Source of the DNA: Candidatus Aminicenantota bacterium
GTDB taxonomy: Bacteria; Acidobacteriota; Aminicenantia; Aminicenantales; Aminicenantaceae
Length of the DNA stretch: 64,000 nt
Reading direction: 5' to 3'
Assembly (NCBI GenBank): GCA_020348385.1
Contig: CP070750.1
Location: 2,532,476-2,596,475, forward strand
Part shown: positions 52,538 to 63,000 of the stretch, piece after piece
How positions within the stretch are numbered: position 1 is the first letter of the stretch
Layout: every line of letters starts with the position of its first letter
The notes under the pieces: model-generated
The model's input: only the letters and a program-made list of their open reading frames with translations
What the model was told of the DNA's origin: nothing
The model's database searches: none
Made by a program: the position numbers and the translations under genes

Positions 52538-53375
52538 GGAACTCAAACACGAGAACTGCTTCCAACCTTTCAGATGGGAAATCAACGGGCAACGGAGGAA
52601 AGGGGGCGCTGGAACGGATGGCCGCTGTCGTGGTTTGATCGAACATTGGGAAATCGGAGGATTCCACGATACCCATAGAAACAAGATTTCCCATTTTCCC
52701 GATGATGATAAGGATTTTCACTTTTCCCAGGGATATGGATTCAACAATCGGAGGTGGAGTCCAATTGTTATGAATTTTGTCCACAACCTGCTTAACCCAG
52801 GGAGTAATATCGTATCCTTTCAGTTGATCGGATACATCGGCATCCATCTCTCCTCGTCCTTTTCTAGTTATGATACGGTCAAATTGTAGAGAGGACAGTG
52901 CTGGCGTGTCGTATCTAGAAAAATCCAGGCCTTTGCTGGTATCTTCTCCTACCCACTCTTCATGCTCCGGCTTTTTCCGACCTATGTCTAAGGAAAATCT
53001 CCCCTCTGTTTTTGGAGAGGGGATTAGATCGAAGCTCTCTGTTGTTTGTTCCACAGCCCGGCCAAAATTTAAATTTTTTAAATAAACAACTCCAGGATTT
53101 GGTGCAATCTGCTGCCGGTCCTCCGTTCCTCGCACAGATAAATCCTCGGAAGATATCTGAGGAGAAGGCGATCCGGATGTATGGACCTCCGATGATCCCT
53201 CGATTCGTGGAAAAGAAACCATCTTGGGTTCAACAATGCGCACATCGGCTGCATGCCGGAACAAATACACCCGAACTGGGGGGACAAGTTTGATCAGGAA
53301 AAAAAGGAGTATCATATGAAACAACACTGATGCGAGAAAGCTCATTCCCCTCTCTTTCATATTGCCTGGATTCAT
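52530..53375 (-). CDS. TonB-like energy-transducing protein
   Basis: One N-terminal membrane helix (SFLASVLFHMILLFFLIKLV) is followed by a Pro/Ser-rich periplasmic linker. A C-terminal TonB/TolA domain follows: WVKQVVDKIHNNWTPPPIVES, KVKILIIIGKMGNLVSMGIVESSDFPMFDQTTTAAIRSSAPFPPLP. TonB passes the proton-motive force from ExbB-ExbD to outer-membrane receptors; no exbBD or receptor lies in this window. The start is uncertain: ATG 53375 or 53360 is likelier than the TTG at 53411, since a TATAAT box lies at 53402-53407. Confidence 0.82.
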   Translation of the reverse strand: MNPGNMKERGMSFLASVLFHMILLFFLIKLVPPVRVYLFRHAADVRIVEPKMVSFPRIEGSSEVHTSGSPSPQISSEDLSVRGTEDRQQIAPNPGVVYLKNLNFGRAVEQTTESFDLIPSPKTEGRFSLDIGRKKPEHEEWVGEDTSKGLDFSRYDTPALSSLQFDRIITRKGRGEMDADVSDQLKGYDITPWVKQVVDKIHNNWTPPPIVESISLGKVKILIIIGKMGNLVSMGIVESSDFPMFDQTTTAAIRSSAPFPPLPVDFPSERLEAVLVFEFHE

Positions 53376-53508
53376 ACGATTATTCTTTTTTTCATTTTCA
53401 TTATAGTACAATTTCTGTTCACTACTTATAATAATCTGCGGATTAAAAAAGTTACATATCTGAATTCCAGGCTCTTAGAGAACGTTCACAATCCATTGGA
53501 GATGAAAT

Positions 53509-54345
53509 ATGGGAGGATGGCTGAATCGAAAGATTAAACTGGGAAAAACAGAGCTGTATGCGGCTCGCTTCGGAATCGGAGCTGCCTACGGCGCTCCAGC
53601 GGATGCGCTAGAAGCCGCATTTGAAGAGGGCTGTAACTATTTCTACTGGGGTGCTCTCAGGAATGCCCAGATGGCCACAGCCATCCGGAATATCGTGAAC
53701 AAAGGAAAACAGGATGACTTGATCGTCGTGATTCAGGATTTCAGGAGGTCACGTGTTGGTGTCGAGCGCAGTCTTATGAGAGGATTAAAAAAGCTGGGTA
53801 TGGACTATGCGGATGTGCTTTTGCTGGGATGGCACAAAAATCCGCCTAATCCCAGAGTTCTCGATGCCGTCGAAAAACTGAAAGGCAAGCAGGCATTCCG
53901 CTACCTGGGAATAAGCGGCCATAAACGGGCATTATTTCCTGAACTGGCCAAAGATCACCGATATGATCTTTTTCAGATTCGGTATAATGCCGCAAACCAG
54001 GGTGCCGAGGAAGACATATTCCCCCATCTTCCCCAAGACCGCCCGGGGATCGTTTCGTTCACGTCAACGAAAAAAATGTCTATCGTGCAATCCAAACGGA
54101 TTCCCCCAGATGAAAGGCGTCCTACCGCAGGAGATTGTTACCGTTTCGTCCTCACAAATCCGGCAGTCGATGTGGTCATCACCGCGCCATCCAAAGCAGC
54201 TCAATTGGAACAGAACTTAGCTGAGGTTAAAAAAGGCCCTTTGAGCGAAGACCAACTCCAATGGATGTGCCGGATCGGAGATTACGTCTACGGCTCTATT
54301 CTTTTTTTTTGGCCCTTTCAGCAGCTTTTCCGACCCAAACGGTAG
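53509..54345 (+). CDS. aldo/keto reductase-like protein lacking the catalytic tetrad
   Basis: The barrel resembles aldo/keto reductases (NRKIKLGKTELYAARFGIGAAYG, SLMRGLKKLGMDYADVLLL, AFRYLGISGHKR, FQIRYNAANQGAEEDIFPHL, NPAVDVVITAPSK). The four catalytic residues are absent: the Asp of FFDTA is Y46 (YFYWGALRN), the Tyr is missing, the Lys position is Q76 (VVIQDF) and the His is G107 (LLLGWHKN). It is unlikely to be an ordinary NADPH reductase. The last 50 bases overlap the convergent DUF5654 gene, and the end (FFWPFQQLFRPKR) may be a run-on into its antisense strand. Confidence 0.8.
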   Translation: MGGWLNRKIKLGKTELYAARFGIGAAYGAPADALEAAFEEGCNYFYWGALRNAQMATAIRNIVNKGKQDDLIVVIQDFRRSRVGVERSLMRGLKKLGMDYADVLLLGWHKNPPNPRVLDAVEKLKGKQAFRYLGISGHKRALFPELAKDHRYDLFQIRYNAANQGAEEDIFPHLPQDRPGIVSFTSTKKMSIVQSKRIPPDERRPTAGDCYRFVLTNPAVDVVITAPSKAAQLEQNLAEVKKGPLSEDQLQWMCRIGDYVYGSILFFWPFQQLFRPKR

Positions 54346-54523
54346 CGATGACAGCTATAATCGTGACAACCACAGCATAAACTACCATGGGGGTGATTCC
54401 CTCCGCCGTGCCGAATACCTTCTTAAAAATGACTTGGATCGCTCCGTTCCACGCCAGAGCTGCCACCAAACCAAATGCCGCAGTTACAAGGGCCGCAATT
54501 TTTTCGACGACCTCATTCTTCAT
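54296..54523 (-). CDS. DUF5654 small membrane protein
   Basis: This 75-residue protein with two helices matches my recollection of DUF5654, a family seen in archaea and some bacteria: VVEKIAALVTAAFGLVAALAWNGAIQVIFKKVFG, then VVYAVVVTIIAVIATVWVG, with a basic tail. The function is unknown. AGGAGGGAGATT precedes ATG 54523; the longer frame from 54583 has no such site. It overlaps the AKR-like gene by 50 bases at the 3' ends. Confidence 0.8.
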   Translation of the reverse strand: MKNEVVEKIAALVTAAFGLVAALAWNGAIQVIFKKVFGTAEGITPMVVYAVVVTIIAVIATVWVGKAAERAKKKE

Positions 54524-54636
54524 AATCTCCCTCCTTGTTACATAAACAGATGAAGACACCAAACTGACCATTGGGAATTCCACAAGAATAAAAAGAACTT
54601 GTGAAATTGTCTTGTTGAGGCACCTTCACTGGAATT

Positions 54637-57029
54637 TTAATTATCACACCCCGCACAAAAAAAAACAAGAATCGAGAGGACCCGAGCCGATTTAAGCTGT
54701 CCGTTTTCCCAAAGAATCTCTACTTCGAATCCCCCCCTTACTCTTATTCCTCGCACAAATCCGCTTTTCCAGGAATCGGCGATGGCCGCGAGGAGATAGA
54801 TTTCCTTTTGATGGGATTGGCACAGCATCTCCGCAACCGCCGCTGAAATCCCGAAAGTCCCGTCGACTTGAAGTGCTCTTGAACAGATGGAATAAAGACT
54901 ATCGAAGCAATAATTATGGATATAAAAGTTGAAATTATCGATGGCTTTTCCGGAATCATATAATCGAGCCCAGCAGGCCATTTTCCAGGCAGAGGCCCAC
55001 CCATTACTGTCCAAGCCTCGTTGCTCGAGGACAACTTTGGCCCCTTCGGCCAATTCGGGTGTCTTTTCTTCAGAAATCTGGTTTCCCGGAAAAAGGCCGT
55101 AAAGATGAGAAATATGACAGTGGCTTTTTTCTTTTTGGCCCCAATCTTCGAGCCATTCCTGTAATTCTCCCTTTTTGCCGATCTGCATGGGCGCAAGTTT
55201 CTCCCGCGTCTCCAAAACCTTATCCCTGAAAGATCGATCGACCTCCAGAATATCCGCCGCTTTGGCTTTGTAAGTGAACAGATCCCCAAGGAGCTGCATA
55301 TCGATGGTCGAACCTGCACAGATTGTGATCCCTGGGCTCATCCATCCGCACACCTCATCAAAAAATATATCATTGCCCGGCCAATCGGGGAAATTTTCAG
55401 GCGATGTGGAAGGATTGGTCACCAGCCAGCCGTATTCGGGATGCTCCACCAAAAAATCCAGAAAAAACTGCACACATCCCTTCATCACAGGATAAAATTG
55501 CCTCAAGAATTCCAGGTCGCCGCTGTAAAGAAAATGTTCCCAAAGATGTGTGCACAACCAGGCTCCTCCTGCATTGAATGTGCCCCAATCAGGGCCATCC
55601 ATCGGGGCAGCCACGCGCCAGATATCGGTGTTCTGATGATAGACCCATCCTCGTGCCCCATAATGCTCCCTTGCGACGGCGCTTCCCTGATCTGTCAGCT
55701 CCATTATCATCTTGAAAAGCGGTTCCGCACACTCACTCAGATTTCCCACTTCTGCCGGCCAGTAATTCATCTCTGTATTGATGTTGGTGGTGTATTTTGA
55801 ATCCCATGAAGGATTCATGTCTTTGTTCCAGATCCCTTGTAGATTGGCGGGTTGCGTTCCGGGTCGGGAGGACGGAATCAACCTGTAACGACCGAATTGA
55901 AAACAAAGAGCGGTCAGATTGGGATCATTGTGCCCGTTAAATTTCTGGCGTCTCTGGTCAGTCGGGAGGAAGGAATTGGGAGTCGATCCCAAATCCATCG
56001 AAACTCGTCTAAATAATTTTTGGTGCTCTGCTATATGTGCTTTTTTAATATCTTCCTAGGGCTTCCCCTCAAGTGCCTGCAGAGTCATTTCGACTCTTTG
56101 GCCTGCGCCAGCACTGACATCTTTATAATTGACAAAATTCGTTGCCGCTGCAATGAACAGGGTAACTATATCCGCATTTGTGACGACTAAATCCGTATCT
56201 TCAACCTTTGTCGTCCCGCCATCAGCTAAAGCCTTTACCCGCCCCTGATATCGAATCTATCCCTCCACTCCTAGATAATCAGCAGATTTCCCTGTGAGAA
56301 TCAATCCGTTATCGCCGTATCCATCCATCCGGAAGTAGTCTGTGGCATAGTTGGAATGGGCTTGGTTCCTGTATCCTCTCAAATTGGCTACAAATGAGAT
56401 GCTTCGCGGTTTATCAGCGGTCAATCTGATGACAATGACCTGGTCAACAGGAGTCACAAAAACATCTCTTTGAAACATATGTCTTCCCTTTCATATTCGG
56501 TTGTTACGATAGCTCGATCCAGATCTAATCGATGGGTATAGTTTCTTGCTTCTCCCTCGCCAGAAAACTTGAGTATCAAATCTCCGAAGGATTGGTATTT
56601 TTGCTGTTCAACAGGATATCCCATCAAATTCCGGCCAAATAGTTTGTGAGCCTGGATGTATTTTCCCTGGAAAATAAGTTTTTGGATGTCTGGGAGGGCT
56701 TTGAATCCCCCTTGAACAGTCTACGAATACGGCCCTCCTGACCAATACGTCTCTTCGTTGAATTGGATCATTTCTTCATACGTTCGGCCGAAAACCATGG
56801 CACCCAATCTTCCGTTTCCGACAGGGAAGGCATTTTCCCATTTATCGGCAGGATGGGTGTACCACAACAGGGTTGTGGGATCGATGTCCTCCTCCGATAG
56901 TTTCTCCAAATTATTTGTTTTAGTACAGACAGAACAAAAAACCAGGAGCATGAAAAACATGCCAAGCCAGATTCTCGTCCAAAATCCCGTTGAAAAATTA
57001 TTAATGCACATGATTTTATTCCTTTTCAT
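54637..57029 (-). pseudogene. decayed alpha-L-fucosidase (GH95)
   Basis: Taken together this is a complete GH95 gene broken by three in-frame TAG codons and one frameshift. The start (ATG 57029) encodes a lipoprotein-like signal and LLWYTHPADKWENAFPVGNGRLGAMVFG. A TAG at 56721-56723 falls in GGPYS-stop-TVQGG. A 1-base loss near 56479 shifts the frame before FQRDVFVTPVDQVIVIRLTADKP. Further TAGs lie at 56257-56259 and 56056-56058. The catalytic part is open (NLQGIWNKDMNPSWDSKY, NTEMNYWPAE, NTDIWR, ATSPEN-like NPSTSPEN, DGTFGISAAVAEMLCQSH). The enzyme would release fucose. The intact 453-residue C-terminal frame (54637-55998) has no obvious start signal. Confidence 0.85.
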
Positions 57030-57358
57030 ACAGAATAAGTTCCTTTTTTTCGAAAGGAATAGGATATGCGGTTAGATACACGTTGTGTTGGAATTTGTTT
57101 TTCCCACCCTCCAATACCAGCGCCACAACATCGCTTGTTTTCCCTTCCCTCTCCACAATCATCGCGGAGCCATTTGAAGAAGTTAAGTTTTGATAGAGTC
57201 TGGGCTTCGGTGGATCCTTCATTCTGGCTCCTGATCCACTCGAAATAAAATGCTTGTGAAGGAGTTTCCTCTTTCTGCCTAAAATCCTGGGCCTGGATGG
57301 ATACCAGAATTAGTAATACGCCGATATAAACTAGGAAATTTCTCTCCATATCCATCAT
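57016..57358 (-). pseudogene. small exported protein gene with a frameshift
   Basis: One frame gives a signal peptide and start (MERNFLVYIGVLLILVSIQAQ, then ETPSQAFYFEWIRSQ). A second frame from about 57220 to 57016 continues with plausible sequence (GSAMIVEREGKTSDVVALVLEGG, YLTAYPIPFEKKELILYEKE). The two need a frameshift near 57180-57220. The second frame overlaps the GH95 start by 14 bases, so both once formed an operon. I do not recognise the family. Confidence 0.5.
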
Positions 57359-57504
57359 CTACTCATAAAGTCAGCTCATTTTCGTATGGCTAAAAAGCAG
57401 AGTCAATGATATCATCTCGATTGATTGAGAGTCATGAAACAATTTTGAATCAGAATAAACCAAACCTTGTCAGGTTATGTATTTGTCAATAAAGGAGCGA
57501 TATT

Positions 57505-57864
57505 ATGGAAGGACACACAAAAGTTCTGGGCGTCCTGTGGATCATCTACGGAGTGCTGGGAATTTTAATGGGATTATTGATACTTGGATTGCTCTTCGGG
57601 ATATCCTATTTGCCGAAGGATCATGAATCTCCCCTCATACTCCGGACAGTGGCTGTAGCCGGTGGAGGTTTGATTGCCTTGCTCTCTTTGCCGGAAGTCA
57701 TCGCAGGTTTCGCTCTGTTGAAGTTCAAAGAGTGGGGACGTATACTTGCTCTAATCGTGGCGGTTCTCAATGTCATTTGGTTCCCGTTCGGTACGGCCCT
57801 GAGTATCTACACTTTTGTGATTCTCCTCAACACAGAAACCATCGCATTGTTTCAAAAAAACTAA
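57505..57864 (+). CDS. small four-helix membrane protein, unknown function
   Basis: The 119-residue protein has about three to four helices (VLGVLWIIYGVLGILMGLLILGLLFG, AVAGGGLIALLSLPEVIAGFALL, GRILALIVAVLNVIWFPFGTALSIYTFVILL). The LKFKEWGRILALIVAVLN-PFGTALSIY pattern is shared by many uncharacterised proteins in Acidobacteria and relatives. AAGGAG precedes the ATG. It stands alone between the GH95 remnant and the GH97 gene. Confidence 0.75.
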   Translation: MEGHTKVLGVLWIIYGVLGILMGLLILGLLFGISYLPKDHESPLILRTVAVAGGGLIALLSLPEVIAGFALLKFKEWGRILALIVAVLNVIWFPFGTALSIYTFVILLNTETIALFQKN

Positions 57865-58022
57865 ACAAATCCCAGCCTTTACATTAGGCCGCTTTTTCTC
57901 CAAAATTTGTAAACGAGATACTGATTTTCTGATCTCTCGGTTGAGTTTCAGTTCAGGCTTAGCTATAAAGTATAAAGAGTCATCATCAAGAAATTAAAAA
58001 TCGAGTGATCGGAGGAAATAAT

Positions 58023-59996
58023 ATGAACCGGAGAATTATTTTTATTTTCATCGGGATTTTTGTATTCGCAATTCTTATCCGAGCGGATCTCCTTGCAAAC
58101 ACCTATGAAGTATTTTCTCCCGATAAAAAAATCCAGCTCAAAGTCGAGATTGGTCAACAAGTCCTTTATTCCGTCTTTTTAGAATCTCAGGAGATTCTTG
58201 CGCCCTCTCCGATTTCGATGACAATAAAAGATAAGGGAAAATTGGGATTCGAACCGGTTCTCGAGAGCGCGAGCCAAAGATCCATCGATCGGGAAATCCG
58301 TCCAGTCATCCGCGCAAAAAGTGCTGTGATCAAGGACATCTTCAATGAGATATCTCTGAAATTTGAAAATAGCTTTGATCTCATCTTTCGTGTTTACGAT
58401 GATGGAGTCGCCTATCGATTTCAGACATCATTCGATGGGAATATAGATGTCCTGGATGAAGAAGTCATCTTCAATTTTGGAGCCGACCATCAAGTGTATT
58501 TTCCAACAGAGGAGAGTTTTTTCACTCACCAAGAAAGGCTGTACGAATATCTTTCTCTTACGCAGATCACCCGATACAAAATGTGCTCTCCCCCTGCTCT
58601 TGTCGATATAAAAGACGGGCCCAAAATTGCCATCACGGAGGCAGACCTTGAAGACTACGCAGGCTTGTACCTCACCGGACGGGGGAGAACATCTCTCAGA
58701 GGAATTTTCCCTGCCGTGGCCCTTGAGGAAAGACAAACACGCGACCGGGATGTGCGTATCGTCAAACGGGATGACCACATAGCCCGAACGGGGGGCCGAA
58801 GATCCTTCCCCTGGCGCGTGCTTATAATAGCTAAAAAAGATGCAGACCTGCTGGAGAACCTGCTGGTCTACAAGTTGGCAAAACCACTCCAACTACAAGA
58901 CACAAACTGGATCAAATCCGGAAAAGTGGCTTGGGACTGGTGGAATGCCAACAACATTCACGGGGTTGATTTCGAAGCAGGCATCAATTCCGAAACGTAT
59001 AAATATTACATCGATTTCGCTTCGGCGCACGACATCGAATATATCATCCTAGACGAAGGTTGGTATAGACTGGGAAATCTTTTTGACATCAATCCAGAAA
59101 TTGACATAGAAGAAATTATCCGATATGCCCAGGAAAAAAATGTCGGCATCATCCTTTGGGTGGTCTGGAAAACCCTGGACAACCAATTGCATGATGCACT
59201 GAACCAGTTTGAAAAGTGGGGAGTGAAAGGGATCAAGGTTGATTTCATGCAGAGAGACGACCAGTGGATGGTGAACTACTACCATAAAATCGCCAAGGAA
59301 GCGGCAAAAAGACACCTCCTCGTCGACTTTCACGGGGCATACAAACCCACAGGCCTAAGAAGGGCTTATCCCAATGTGTTGACTCGGGAAGGTGTTCTGG
59401 GCCTCGAACACAATAAATGGTCGAAAAACGTCACGCCGGAGCACAACGTCATCCTTCCTTTCATCCGGATGCTCGCCGGTCCGATGGATTACACACCCGG
59501 CGCCATGATCAATGCCCAGGAGAAAAATTTTCAGGTGAATTTCACACGCCCGATGAGCATGGGAACCCGATGCCATCAACTGGCTATGTATGTCGTGTAT
59601 GAAAGCCCATTGCAGATGTTGGCAGATAGTCCTTCCCATTATCTGAAGGAAAAAGAATGTCTCGAATTTTTGTCCAAGGTGCCTTGTGTCTGGGATGAAA
59701 CCCATGTTTTAAATGCACGTGTTGCTGACTTCATCTTGATGGCTAGAAAATCAGGAGAGGAATGGTATCTGGGAGCAATGACGGATGGGACAGCCCGTGA
59801 GCTCCTCGTGGACATGTCTTTTTTGCCCGAAGGGGAATTCGATGCAGAGATATTCGAAGACGGAATGAATGCCCAACGCTACGGCAACGATTACAAGAAA
59901 AATGTCATCTCCATTTCGAACAAGAAAAAACTGAATATCAAGCTCGCACCTGGTGGCGGGTGGGTGGCGCGGATCTATCTCAAAAAGAAAGAATAA
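58023..59996 (+). CDS. GH97 glycoside hydrolase, probable retaining alpha-galactosidase type
   Basis: A signal segment leads to the GH97 N-terminal beta-sandwich (EVFSPDKKIQLKVEIG) and a TIM barrel (WDWWNANNIHGVDFEAGINSETYKYYIDFA, YIILDEGWY, GVKGIKVDFMQRDDQWMVNYYHKIA, LLVDFHGAYKPTGLRRAYPNVLTREGVLGLE). The Asp in GIKVDFMQRDDQ (D407) is at the position of the nucleophile in the retaining alpha-galactosidase subgroup; inverting glucosidases such as SusB lack it (family knowledge). It probably acts in the periplasm. I start at ATG 58023, with GGAGG ahead. It fits with galK, which would use the galactose. Confidence 0.88.
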   Translation: MNRRIIFIFIGIFVFAILIRADLLANTYEVFSPDKKIQLKVEIGQQVLYSVFLESQEILAPSPISMTIKDKGKLGFEPVLESASQRSIDREIRPVIRAKSAVIKDIFNEISLKFENSFDLIFRVYDDGVAYRFQTSFDGNIDVLDEEVIFNFGADHQVYFPTEESFFTHQERLYEYLSLTQITRYKMCSPPALVDIKDGPKIAITEADLEDYAGLYLTGRGRTSLRGIFPAVALEERQTRDRDVRIVKRDDHIARTGGRRSFPWRVLIIAKKDADLLENLLVYKLAKPLQLQDTNWIKSGKVAWDWWNANNIHGVDFEAGINSETYKYYIDFASAHDIEYIILDEGWYRLGNLFDINPEIDIEEIIRYAQEKNVGIILWVVWKTLDNQLHDALNQFEKWGVKGIKVDFMQRDDQWMVNYYHKIAKEAAKRHLLVDFHGAYKPTGLRRAYPNVLTREGVLGLEHNKWSKNVTPEHNVILPFIRMLAGPMDYTPGAMINAQEKNFQVNFTRPMSMGTRCHQLAMYVVYESPLQMLADSPSHYLKEKECLEFLSKVPCVWDETHVLNARVADFILMARKSGEEWYLGAMTDGTARELLVDMSFLPEGEFDAEIFEDGMNAQRYGNDYKKNVISISNKKKLNIKLAPGGGWVARIYLKKKE

Positions 59997-60021
59997 GAAA
60001 AATATCACGCCATCGGAAAGA

Positions 60022-60050
60022 TTGACTTGAGTCCTCTTTGCTTATATATA
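60022..60050 (+). promoter_or_regulatory. promoter of the kinase gene (leaderless)
   Basis: TTGACT (60022-60027), a 17-base spacer and TATATA (60045-60050). Eight bases separate the -10 from ATG 60059, so the transcript should start at or next to the start codon. No ribosome binding site is present. The -35 to ATG layout is nearly the same as at asnS. Confidence 0.7.
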
Positions 60051-60058
60051 TATTAGCG

Positions 60059-63000
60059 ATGGGAGACAAGAACAAAACCTTTCAATGCCCGCAGTGCCAC
60101 TCTTATATCGCTGATGACAGCCGATTTTGCAACAGATGCGGGCACCTTATCGTGGACAAAGCCGACACCCTGACCTATACACCTCCTTTAGAAAAAATAT
60201 TGGATGACCACCTCGGATTCTCGCCCGGCGACAAGTTTGGCCCCAGGTACCGGATTATCGAAGAAATAGGTCGAGGTGGGATGGGCCGTGTCTACAAAGC
60301 CGAAGACCAGGAGTTGAATATCACCGTCGCTCTCAAGATGATAAGGGCAGCCTATTCTACAAATTCCCGATTTATCCAACGTTTCAAAGAAGAGACGCTG
60401 TTATCACGCTCCATCTCTCATGAGAATGTGATTAGAATCCATGACCTGGGAGACGTGGATGATATCAAATTCATTTCCATGGACTACATCAAAGGACACG
60501 ACCTCAAAGAGCTCATACTTACTTCTGGAACACTAAGCATTCAAACAGCAATCAGCATAACCAAGCAAATTTGTGCAGGACTCAAAGCAGCGCACCAAAA
60601 AAACATCATTCATCTCGACCTCAAACCGCGCAACATCATGCTCGACAGCGATGGCAAAACCTATATTATGGATTTTGGCATAGCAAGATCCTTGGAAGCC
60701 ACAGACGCCGTCAAAGAAAAAAAGCTCATCGGAACGCCCGCTTACATCTCCCCTGAACAAGCAAAGGGTGAGGAAGTCGATAAGCGATCCGATATATACT
60801 CCTTGGGCATAATCCTGTTTGAAATGCTGGCGGGCAAGCGGCCTTTTGAAGCAGATACATTGGATGATTTTGTGGATATGCATATCCACAAAAAGCCTCT
60901 CCGTCCGTCGGAAATCATGCCGCATATTCCTCCTTTTCTTGATGACATCGTCCTCAGGTGTTTAGAAAAGGACAAGAACAAAAGATATCAGGATTTGGCG
61001 GAAGTGCTTGCAGATTTAAAAGATCATGAAGAGGAGTCCCAGACTTACATTCCCCAAATAAAAACAAAAAAAATGTGGAAATTTTTATATCTCGTTCCTG
61101 TTGTGTTGTTGGCCACCCTAACAATTTATTTATTGGTGGGACAAAAAAAATCCTCAGTCCACCCCACTCCTGAAGGAAGAAGAATTCCGCTTATCGTGAT
61201 GTATTTTGAGAATAATACAGGAGATGAGCAACAGGATCATTGGAGAAAAGCCCTACCGAGTTTGATTATCCGGGACCTCCTGCCATCAAAATTCATTCGC
61301 GTATTGAGTGCAGATAAACTCTACAGTATTTTGGAAAGTCTCAACCTCCAAGATAAAAAAAGTTATTCCTCGGAAGATTTTAAAAAAGTGACTCTGCGAG
61401 GAGGCGCGAATCATCTATTATACGGATATTATACTTTGGCAGAGGACACGTTTCGAATCGACGTTATCTTCCAAAATGTTGCGACAGGTGAATTACTCGA
61501 CTCCAAAAGAATAGAAGGGAAAGGAGATTTTGTTTTTTATGATGCTGCGGACCAACTGACACCCTGGATAAAAGAAAAATTCAACATTACAGGAACAGAA
61601 ATTGCGGCAGATTCGGATAGCGATATTCGTGATATTTTCACCAGCTCATCCGAAGCTTTAAAGTTATATATCCAAGGAAAACACAATTACTATTTAGGAA
61701 ATTACCAAAAGAGCATTGACATTTTGGAAAAAGCAGTGACAATTGACGAAGGATTTGCACTTGCTTACAGACAAATTTCTGAAAATTATCATTACTTGGG
61801 CAGGATCTCTCAAGCACAAAAATACGCCACAAAAGCTCTATCCATGAAGGACAATGTTTCCCTGAGAGATAGATATTTGCTCGAGGGATGGGCCCACACA
61901 ATCTTGGAAGAATCTTACAAAAATGCAGAAAAAATCTATTTAGAAATGATCCAAAACTATCCCGACGACGAAGATGCAAACATCTATTTGGGAGCCATTT
62001 ATCGCAATACGGAAAAGTGGGTTTTAGCTCAAGAGAGATTTGAAAAAATACTGAAAGATAATCCCCTTTTATCTATTGATAACATCCTCCTTTTTTACAG
62101 GGCTAAAGGCCAACACGAAAAGGCTCATGCCTTTATCGACACAAATAAAAACAGCTTCAGCGAAGTTTCCGATTATCATTTGTATAAAGGCATAATCCAT
62201 TTCTACCAAAAAAATTTCGAGATCTCTCGTCTTGAATTGGAGAAGGCCTTATCCTTATCCCCTGATATACTAGATGCAAAAGAAATTTTGGGGCATCTAT
62301 TTTTGATTCAAAATGACTTCGTGAAGGCAGAAAAGTATTATAAAACGATGATTGAGAGCGAATACCCAACCTCTCGGTTCTACGGACAGCTTTGGCTAAT
62401 CAGCTTGCGCCTAGCCCAAGGTCGATATCTCGACTGCAAAAATGAGATTGTCAAAAGGATACAAGAATCCGAAAAAGACCAACTGGAATCCAACAAGCTG
62501 AACTTTCTTAATTTTTTAGCCTATATCAACCTCAGAATGGGTTATCTCGAAGAAGCGCTCGAGGCTTCCGTACAGGCGCAGCAAATCGCGGCAGAGTTCA
62601 AGTTCCACCTTGATAAAACAATCGCCATGCGTTTTCAGGGGCTTATCCTGCTGAGCATGAATAAAAGCGAAGAGGCAAAAAAAGCAGCTTCCCATCTCAA
62701 GATCTATCTGGAAGGGATAGAAATCCCAAAATTCATGAGATACTATCATCATTTAGAAGGGGAAATCGCTCAACACGAAAATCGAGACTCTGTCGCCTTA
62801 GATTATTATGCAAAGGCGATTTCTCTGTTATCTCATCAATATGATGCTTATAACGATCATGCTTTCTATTTTTATTCCCTCGCCATGGCCTATTACAATA
62901 TGAACGATCTGGAGCAAGCCCAGAAACAATTGGAGAAAATCGTTGGACTTACGACCGGACGTTTGCAGTGGGGAGATATCTATGCCAAAAGTTTTTACTG

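Noticed and set aside
55274..55800. Plus-strand frames inside the GH95 remnant as possible new genes.
   Set aside because: They are antisense of conserved GH95 catalytic sequence.
56056..56723. Three TAG codons in one long frame suggested amber recoding.
   Set aside because: The expected residues differ (Gln, Lys, Tyr), a frameshift is also present, and TAG is used as the normal stop of ftcD, ridA and the TonB-like gene.
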